This document shows, one piece after another, positions 57,511 through 64,000 of a stretch of DNA of 64,000 nt. The stretch's first letter is position 1, and each line of letters opens with the position of its first letter. Origin of the DNA: Gracilariopsis chorda (lineage: Eukaryota > Rhodophyta > Florideophyceae > Gracilariales > Gracilariaceae); NCBI GenBank assembly GCA_003194525.1, contig NBIV01000234.1, positions 1 to 64,000 of the forward strand, written 5' to 3'. The notes below the pieces were generated by a model. It had not been told where the DNA came from and ran no database searches. It saw nothing but the letters and a program-made list of their open reading frames with translations. The translations under genes were made by a program, and so were the position numbers.

Positions 57511-58204
57511 TGGGAAACCCTCTCTCTCCTAAGAAAGGTTAACAACTTTTGTGGCCACTGGTGGACTATCTCCGCCAAAGTCTTACATCTTCTCTCTGCT
57601 GGAGCAGGAAGCTCGCGTCTCCTAGATTCCGTCCGCTTGGCATAACGAAGCACATAGTTTTCAGCACTGTTTGTAGCGTGCGTGTTGCAGTCGCATTGTG
57701 ACGGTTTCCCTTCTATGTAGCTTGCAACAGGGTGAAGCTTCGGCGCGTGTCCTACATAGATGTGAGACAGCGTGACTTCTGCCTTCCCTGTTCACACATA
57801 TCGTCTACGTCCACATTGCGTATTTTTCCGTCGATACTGTTCGTTTGCTTGCTCCATATCGATACATTCTCATCGCCAAGATATAGTGGTTGCGCTGGTA
57901 TATAATCGCATACTTCTAATTTCCTACTACGCCGTGCAGTTTTCCAAGACCTCTATCGCATAAGAAAATACTGTTCTAGCGTCGACCTGCGTCGCTGCCG
58001 GCGCTGTTCTTGGCTCATAGGCCCTGCAGACGGGTTAGAAACGTGCCTTTCTTTCACGACCACGTCGACACAAAGTTTTGTTTGTTGACAGTTAATCGAA
58101 ATAACTACAAAGTGACTATAACGACTGACTTTGGCAGTAAAGACGGTGAAAAGTGACTATGAAGAGTTCAAATTCCGCAGTAACAAATACGGGCCTTATG
58201 TGTA

Positions 58205-58325
58205 GACTCCCCGAATAGACCCAATCGCATCTCTATTTAACCTCCTCGTTCGGCGTATCTTAGTAGTCTTTTGCAGCCTTTCGGAAGGTCGACACATTTG
58301 GGCGGGGTGGAACTGCATGCGCCCG
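58205..58325 (+). repeat. Dispersed repeat, copy 2
   Basis: Matches the reverse complement of 16022-16136, with TAGACCCAATCGCATCTC at 58216-58233 and CTTTCGGAAGGTCG at 58278-58291 in the same order. Spacing differs by a few bases. A decayed interspersed element. Confidence 0.65.
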
Positions 58326-59030
58326 GAGTGGGTCTCCTATTTGGGCGTATACTGTTGTAATCGGGTGCCTGCATCAACATTACGGAAGAACAACAATGAA
58401 GCTTTTCTGGAGTGTTTCTGAACAGCATATAATGTTCGATTGTAGAGGCCCTGCTCTTTTAGTTGACCGTGTCTATATGCCCGATTCCGGTACAAAGGCA
58501 GTATTTCGCTGAAGCAAACATTGTCGATCCTTTTAAAACCTGAAGAGCTTAGTTGCTCAGTATTCGAGCCTATCACAAGCAGCAGCGCAACTCCATCAAG
58601 TCTATCAGCCCAGTGATCTCGCTGTTTTGTATTGCTGTAAGCGGTGGTTCTGATATCAACGTAAAGCCTTTCGGATTTCTTTGAACATGAACACAACTTA
58701 CCCTTGAGTACACGCATTCTTCTAATGAAGGGATGAAACGTCATAAAACGCCACCAGAGACTTTCAGTTTTGGACCCCTACCCTTTACCCACGTCCTTGA
58801 CATCAATGTCAGTACGCAGATATTTAGAGTAAACCATAGTCACAGTTTCTCTGAATAACGCGGACGCAGAATTTAACCTCTTCATCAAGAAGCATCCTAG
58901 TCATTCCAAAGTGTCAAGCGGAACTGCCGCTAGCACCGATGTGAACTGTCGCACAAAGAAAGTATTAGTTATTACTCTATTTAATAGTTGTCACAACTCG
59001 AAGGTTTGTCTTCAATTCCATTCCCTTCTA

Positions 59031-60761
59031 CTAGTCTTCAGTTTTCCGTCCGCATACGTGTTGAGCCATGTTCAAAAGTCGTTTGGCTGTCTCACGTATA
59101 TCCACTTTCAGTCTCTGCGATCGAGAGCAAATCTTCATCGATGAGAGAGACTTTGATCGAAACTTGTGACATGTAAGATAGTTCAAGTCTCCCGATTCCT
59201 TTCGTCGCTTGACAGCTTCGTTCCATAAACTTTTCGCCTTTCGAGCAATGGATTCGTCATTTTCACGGCGCGCTCTTGCTTCTATACATTCGAAAAAGTT
59301 CTTCGTATCAGGCTCAGCAACGATTCGCGAATATTGTAGATACAAAGCTGCAGCGATAGAGTCGAAAGGACCGGCATAGTAGGTAAACGGAAGTATCTCC
59401 AAAAATGGAGTATCTTGTCTGGCGAATACCAAGTTCCCTAATCCTGCGCCATGTACTCCTAGAATTACATCAGCTTTCTGCATGATATCAACTTGCTCGG
59501 CAAAGGACTTGTTCTCGAAGTATTCCACAGCAACCTTTGCGTCAACATTCTTGTAGGCTTCTTTCTTGGAGAGCTTTTGAATAGCATCGGTTAGATCATC
59601 GATGTTTGTTATGTCTCTTCCTACTAAATAACCCGCTCGCGTTTCCCAACCAAAGCGATTCAAGATAGTGATATGCACTCTGCAGCGTCCAGTTGTATTT
59701 CTCAACACAGATGCTCTAGTTATTCCGTGGTTCTCAAACATTTTGGCCTCCCCGTACCACTCCGGCCCGCTGCGAACATGACTTCCTATTTCGTACGATA
59801 TTATGGATCTGAAGCAGGCCTTATCGGTGTTGTTGAAGATCTCTGACGAAAATCTTGCAGTTGGCCGACCCGGCAGCATAGCTGCCAGTTGCGGTACCCA
59901 AGACGATACAGCAAGTTCTCCCAATCGGTCTTCCGCAAAAAAGCCTGGAAAGAGTTTTTCCTTGTTTACGTGCTTGCTGCATCGCCTTTTCTTTGGAGCT
60001 TCGCAGACGCTCTTGGCTTTCATCGAAGAAGAGGTTGGTCTGAGCACTTCAGATGCATATATCATCGGTAGAATATCTGTGAGAAAGTGGGGAATGTGAT
60101 ATCGAGTGGGCTGAACACCGAAAAGGTCCATGGCCTTATCAGCTTTATCGCCTTCGTCAAACTCTTTCTCTGACTCCATATAGACAACCTTTCGCACACC
60201 GCATTCCCGCAAATGGTGTTGCTGTGATTTCATCCATGCATGAACGAGAACTGAGCCATCCTTCTTCAAACAGGCGTTGTGAATGCGACATACTTTATCT
60301 TCGAAGTTTTCCTCATTCCAATGCATTTCCAGCATGAAAGTTGGTTTGTCGGATGCTGGCGGCTCCCGCTTTGAAGACTTGATATGTTTTGCTAACGTAG
60401 TCTGGGGGTCAACGTTCTTGTACAGAAAATTCAGCTTCTCTCTGTTTCTCCGTAGCCTGCGTTGGTGATCACTTTCTTTCTGAAGTCTCGTCACAGCGGG
60501 TGAGAATCCTGGGCGTGGTGTGTTTGTAATAGGAAAGGCGTCTGCAGTGCTCTTAATGGAACGAGGGGTGGGTGAAGTAGCCAAACTGTAGGTGTCTGCG
60601 GCAAAATCCGAGACGCCCGAGAACTCCAGAAACGCAATAAGAATAATGAAGATGGAAGTGTAGCGCAATGTACTGTCAAGCTGTGAGGTACCTATACAAC
60701 GACGGTACTTGAGGTGATGTGATGACGCCTTCGCCATTCTTTGAAGCCTGGATAATCTCAT
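59031..60761 (-). CDS. GT61-family glycosyltransferase, type II membrane protein
   Basis: About 576 aa from the ATG at 60761 (MRLSRLQRM); the frame is open to 60905. A basic cytosolic end is followed by one membrane segment (~37-52, YTSIFIILIAFLEFSGV), giving a type II Golgi topology. The luminal part has the GT61 (DUF563) core: RVHITILNRFGWETRAGYLVGR (compare the ILxR motif), the DIMQKADVILGVHGAGLGNLVFARQDTPFLEILPF signature with the invariant HGAGL, and YYAGPFDSIAAALYLQY. GT61 includes plant xylosyl/arabinosyl-transferases and animal EOGT and POMGNT2; in an alga it could decorate N-glycans or cell-wall polysaccharide. The donor sugar cannot be read from sequence. Confidence 0.85.
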   Translation of the reverse strand: MRLSRLQRMAKASSHHLKYRRCIGTSQLDSTLRYTSIFIILIAFLEFSGVSDFAADTYSLATSPTPRSIKSTADAFPITNTPRPGFSPAVTRLQKESDHQRRLRRNREKLNFLYKNVDPQTTLAKHIKSSKREPPASDKPTFMLEMHWNEENFEDKVCRIHNACLKKDGSVLVHAWMKSQQHHLRECGVRKVVYMESEKEFDEGDKADKAMDLFGVQPTRYHIPHFLTDILPMIYASEVLRPTSSSMKAKSVCEAPKKRRCSKHVNKEKLFPGFFAEDRLGELAVSSWVPQLAAMLPGRPTARFSSEIFNNTDKACFRSIISYEIGSHVRSGPEWYGEAKMFENHGITRASVLRNTTGRCRVHITILNRFGWETRAGYLVGRDITNIDDLTDAIQKLSKKEAYKNVDAKVAVEYFENKSFAEQVDIMQKADVILGVHGAGLGNLVFARQDTPFLEILPFTYYAGPFDSIAAALYLQYSRIVAEPDTKNFFECIEARARRENDESIARKAKSLWNEAVKRRKESGDLNYLTCHKFRSKSLSSMKICSRSQRLKVDIRETAKRLLNMAQHVCGRKTED

Positions 60762-63054
60762 GCGATGATTGAGAGCAATGCGTGAATCAGATTGAACATG
60801 AAATCGAGTTTTTATCGAACCGGAATATCCTTTGCAAGAACAAAGCGGGTCTGCCTTCGACGAAGAAGTAAGTTCAATAAAAGGCGAGCCGCCTAGGTAT
60901 GTCAAGCACCGAAGTGAAACGAGTTAAGTTTGCGCATGGAACTTGCTGTAAAAACAAAATACATCCCCGACGGTGGAAGATAGTGGTACTTTCGAACTCT
61001 CATCTGCAAAAGAGAACGAACGGACGGATTGCGAGCAAATTCGAGCAAAGTGCTGACAAATTGGACGTTAACACTACGTGCTGAGAGACAGAAAACCTTT
61101 GATAATACTGTGGCCTGGGCTAGGCTAGGCTAGGCAATGGGTGCAAGCTGTTGTTCACGGCGCTTAGAACGTTTTACGGCGCACTAGCATACCGTCGGTG
61201 AGCTCACCTTTGTACCCTTGGGTACCGTTGATACCCCGCTGCATTGACTTGGAACGCTGTCCACGCCTATTGCTTGCTGAAAATACCCCGAACTGGAAGT
61301 AGAAAGGAAGGGTAATTTCAAAGTACGTTCCTCGAGCTGGACTGGGCTACACCCGAGTTTGAGGAAAGACTGTATGGGTTCACTTGAGCCGTCGCACGCG
61401 GCTTCAGCTCAGGGTAAGATTTGAGGAGCAAGTCGGTTGAATATTACTCCATACTTCATTGGTTGCCTGCTACCTGCCACATCGTTGGCATACTCATAAT
61501 AAAAAAACACTAACTGCATCCGATGTGCCTCGGTGGGCACCTCGAATGCACTCCAGTTATAAGCGGACTACGTGCAGTCCAGAATACAAACATACTTCGC
61601 AGGCTGAGCAGGCTAGCAGCTCAGATGTGCAGCCATGAGTCTGACATGTTCAGATGAGCCTGAATCTTCGTCGTCTTGTCAGAGCTATCGCACTGCTTGT
61701 AACCGGGTCGCTTTGACCTGAATCCACTGGTGGTCGAATAATGTACCAGTGACATATCCTGAGGGGGAGCGCCGGTACAGTCTAAGTCACAATAAGCTAG
61801 TGCTCCCTCAAGCCCATCTCACTTGTCGTGATGAGATGGAGCCCGACTTATTCATTAATGCCGCGAATAAACTAGGAAGGAGTCCCAAGTCAGAGCATCG
61901 CAGCTTACCTCGAGCACCAATACCGAGTCGCTTTGAGGTAGATACAGCAGTGATGAAATCACCAGGGAGAGGCCAGGGCCCCACTTTGGATACACTACAT
62001 TAATCTGATGGACACAGTGTGCTGACTTCCTTGCCGAAGCGAATCACGGGGAGAGTAAAATGGATCCGCGCCCTTGTTTGCGTTAAGGATTTAGCACATG
62101 ACGCAGAGACTAGTGAATAAAAGTCATTTCGTCAGAATCGGAAAGACGTTTCGTTCCTTCACATCAGACAAGCATTACTTCACTCGTCGTGGTGTGTCCA
62201 CCCTCTTATGGTGTGTAGCGTGACGAGCGAAATGGATGTAGTTATGAGCTCTAAATCTGAAGATAGCCTCCATAACAGATGTAACCAACCCGTCCAGTGA
62301 GTGCAAAGAGCAACAGTATGAGAAACCGCTCCCAGTTATGAAAGCATCGTGAACACCGTTAAAACAAGCCGACGGGAACAAGCCCCGGATCCGCTTGTGC
62401 ATGTTTCAGAATTCGCATTGTTCTATGTTGGCTGAAGGATGAATCACGTTACAACACGGATGTGTCTCGGAGCGGAACGATTAGGAGCAGCGTCCACTAC
62501 TGCCGTTCGTTGGCCAAGGAAAAATAGCTTGCATCGCAGGGTTGCGATAAACAAAAACCATAGGGCCGCCCGTCCAGCTACGGTTTGAGACATAAAGATC
62601 GCGCATGTATGGATGTTGGAATTAAAAGGGTCAGCCTTCATTCAACCTTCTTCGGAGCTGAAGTCTTCACAGAAGTGGCCCATTGCAGATTCCATTTCAT
62701 AGCATTCTTATGATAATGGCAGCGTTAGATTTCCATCCTCCTCGAGCACAGGTGGGGAGCGAATGGCAGGTCTCCAAATGGAACACGCGCAATAGCATCA
62801 AAACTTAACGTATTCCCGCACACACCCCAAGCGCAGAATTGACCGTTCTTGACCCATTCTGTCCGGTCCAGCAAGGTTTCTATGAGCACAGTACAATGTG
62901 CACTCTTCCCCCTGGGATGCGAAGAATGAGAATTGGGCAGGTCTCATCACCATGGTCCTTGCCACTCGCAGCTTAACACTCGAATCCATCACGCAGTTGA
63001 TTGTACCCTCGGAGCCTTGAAGAGTACCGGCGAGGTGGTTTCGATTTCTACAAA
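60762..63054. other. 2.3-kb intergenic region
   Basis: Nothing beyond short frames (the longest plus frame is 84 codons at 61749-62003). It includes a triple GGCTA direct repeat near 61115-61133, the string TACCCTTGGGTACCGT near 61211 shared with ~7102-7117, and small palindromes such as the one at ~61528-61545. It may hold an unrecognised first exon of the fatty acid hydroxylase near its right end. Confidence 0.4.
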
Positions 63055-64000
63055 ATGTGCCAGCCAGAAACTCTGCGGAAGAGAACGCGGACGTCCGAGA
63101 CGCAGTCCAGCCAACCCAACGGTACCACGGTTGGATATGCGCTTACAACCAAAGTCGTTTCTCACCATAACACCCCGAACGATGCTTGGGTCATCTACAA
63201 AGGAACGGTTTATGACATCACCCTTTTTCTGGAATCCCATCCGGGTGGCGCTGACGTTCTACACGATAAACTAGGCACGGATATCACAAGTCTTATGCAG
63301 GGCGAACAACAGGGCAGCCATACCCATTCGCCCTTTGCATATAAGCTCTTGGCCAAGTATAAGATCGGTCATTTGGTCGATGCTGATGGCGGGGAAGCCC
63401 CAGATGGGAACGTCGACCCGGTTACAGGCGAGCAGCTCGTCCACTGGGACCAACCAATCTTGCATCAAGTTGGCATGCTCGGAGAAAAGTACTACCGTTG
63501 GATTCATTCCTTCCCAACTACCGACCACACCGTAAAAATGTTCACCAATGATATGATTGAGAACTTGACAAAGTGTCCGTGGTACGTTCCGCTCGTTTTC
63601 TGGTTGCCTATCATGGCGTTCGAAACCGCGCACTACATACACTTAGTCGGAGGTTTGTCCAATATTTCGATACCGTTTGCTCTTGGGCTGGCGCTTTTGG
63701 GATCGATTTCGTGGCTGCTGTTCGAGTATTCCCTGCATCGCTTCGTATTTCACATGCGCACAACTGGGTACTACTCTAACATATTTCATTTCCTCATCCA
63801 TGGGCACCATCACATAACACCGATGGATTTTGACCGACTTGTGTTCCCACCTGTCCCAGCCCTCATAGTCGCGTCTCCTTTCTGGAGTCTTGCGCCAAAA
63901 CTACTTGGCGCTCACGTAGGCTACCCCTGGCTGCTCGGTTTCGCGTTTGGGTATCTCGTGTACGATATGACTCACTTTTGGATTCATCATGCTGTACCAC
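63055..64000 (+). CDS. FA2H: Fatty acid 2-hydroxylase (Scs7/FA2H), 3' end beyond window
   Basis: An ER di-iron enzyme that 2-hydroxylates the N-acyl chains of sphingolipids; the cut gene gives 315 residues here. The N-terminal cytochrome b5 domain (~35-110) has DAWVIYKGTVYDITLFLESHPGGADVL, with the heme-ligand HPGG, and a second histidine region GSHTHSPFAY. The hydroxylase part has hydrophobic segments and the histidine boxes LHRFVFH, HGHHH and DMTHFWIHH; the next histidine cluster (YHxxHH) lies beyond the window. The ATG at 63055 gives a basic N-terminus; the frame is open back to 63001 without an ATG, just after a CGCAG that could be a splice acceptor. Given the tiny first exons of other genes here, an upstream exon is possible. 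Confidence 0.93.
   Translation, partial: MCQPETLRKRTRTSETQSSQPNGTTVGYALTTKVVSHHNTPNDAWVIYKGTVYDITLFLESHPGGADVLHDKLGTDITSLMQGEQQGSHTHSPFAYKLLAKYKIGHLVDADGGEAPDGNVDPVTGEQLVHWDQPILHQVGMLGEKYYRWIHSFPTTDHTVKMFTNDMIENLTKCPWYVPLVFWLPIMAFETAHYIHLVGGLSNISIPFALGLALLGSISWLLFEYSLHRFVFHMRTTGYYSNIFHFLIHGHHHITPMDFDRLVFPPVPALIVASPFWSLAPKLLGAHVGYPWLLGFAFGYLVYDMTHFWIHHAVP

Larger units (their letters stand above)
55938..59030. other. 3-kb gene-poor region with repeats
   Basis: Frames up to 135 codons occur on both strands without a recognisable domain; 56949-57182 and 57121-57369 are adjacent plus-strand frames that could be remains of a gene. It holds a 10-bp perfect hairpin followed by T8 (57471-57510) and a dispersed repeat copy (58205-58325). 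The low coding density resembles the gaps at 15-17 kb and 61-63 kb. Confidence 0.45.

Noticed and set aside
61113-61136. GGCTAGGCTAGGCTAGGC repeat considered as telomere-like
   Set aside because: Only about three and a half 5-bp units, inside a gene-flanked region; too short and not a known telomere unit.

Overview
The window looks like nuclear DNA of a plastid-bearing eukaryote, most likely a red alga. It holds mostly intronless, closely packed, single-copy eukaryotic genes (RAD51, SCC3/STAG, beta-adaptin, Nup133, AFG2, RBM28/Nop4, SNU13, CSN8, Pol5/MYBBP1A). Beside them sit nucleus-encoded enzymes of plastid type with Ser/Pro/Arg-rich leaders (ArgC and a cyanobacterial-type MiaB). The few introns are 69-95 nt with GT-AG ends. 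A tRNA-Asp gene carries an extra 12 nt inside its D-loop, a type of tRNA disruption reported for the red alga Cyanidioschyzon merolae. The assignment to red algae is inference; no rRNA or plastid marker is present.

Region 1-7.1 kb is mobile DNA. The first ~4.54 kb is an unusual GC-rich element cut by the left window edge. It has a plus-strand ORF ending in a chromodomain, a convergent 595-aa ORF of no recognised family, and dozens of tiny C-run/G-run hairpins throughout. It appears to sit in or against a PIF/Harbinger DNA transposon, whose 455-aa transposase (5502-6869, minus) has an open reading frame.

Region 7.3-31.9 kb is a gene block: Nup133 (+), a DSC3-like ubiquitin-like membrane protein (-), AP-1/2 beta-adaptin (+), a 1.9-kb gap with repeats, ArgC (-), tRNA-Asp (-), RAD51 (+), prefoldin 5 (-), ribosome recycling factor (+), AFG2/SPATA5-type AAA ATPase (-), SNU13 (+), CSN8 (-), RBM28/Nop4 (+) and a MiaB with an N-terminal parvulin-like domain (-). 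Prefoldin 5 and SNU13 each have an intron two or three codons after the ATG; the recycling factor has two short introns.

Region 32-38.7 kb holds a proline-rich two-TM protein, a CpG-rich island with an orphan gene behind a TATA box, an unrecognised gene with a possible in-frame intron, a 1.9-kb gap, and TDP2. From 38.7 kb come a beta-hydroxyacid dehydrogenase (-) and an EDEM-type mannosidase-like protein (+), then small uncertain ORFs, a small secreted acidic protein (-), initiator tRNA-Met (-), RPA-interacting protein (+), SCC3/STAG (+), Pol5/MYBBP1A (-), a 3-kb repeat-bearing gap, a GT61 glycosyltransferase (-), another gap, and the 5' part of a cytochrome b5-fused fatty acid 2-hydroxylase cut by the right edge.

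The genes are housekeeping functions and form no operon-like unit. Several concern DNA maintenance (RAD51, TDP2, RPAIN, SCC3) and ribosome biogenesis (RBM28, SNU13, AFG2, Pol5), which may be chance. The most interesting signals are the interrupted tRNA-Asp, the parvulin-MiaB fusion, and the hairpin-studded mobile element with its unidentified 595-aa protein.
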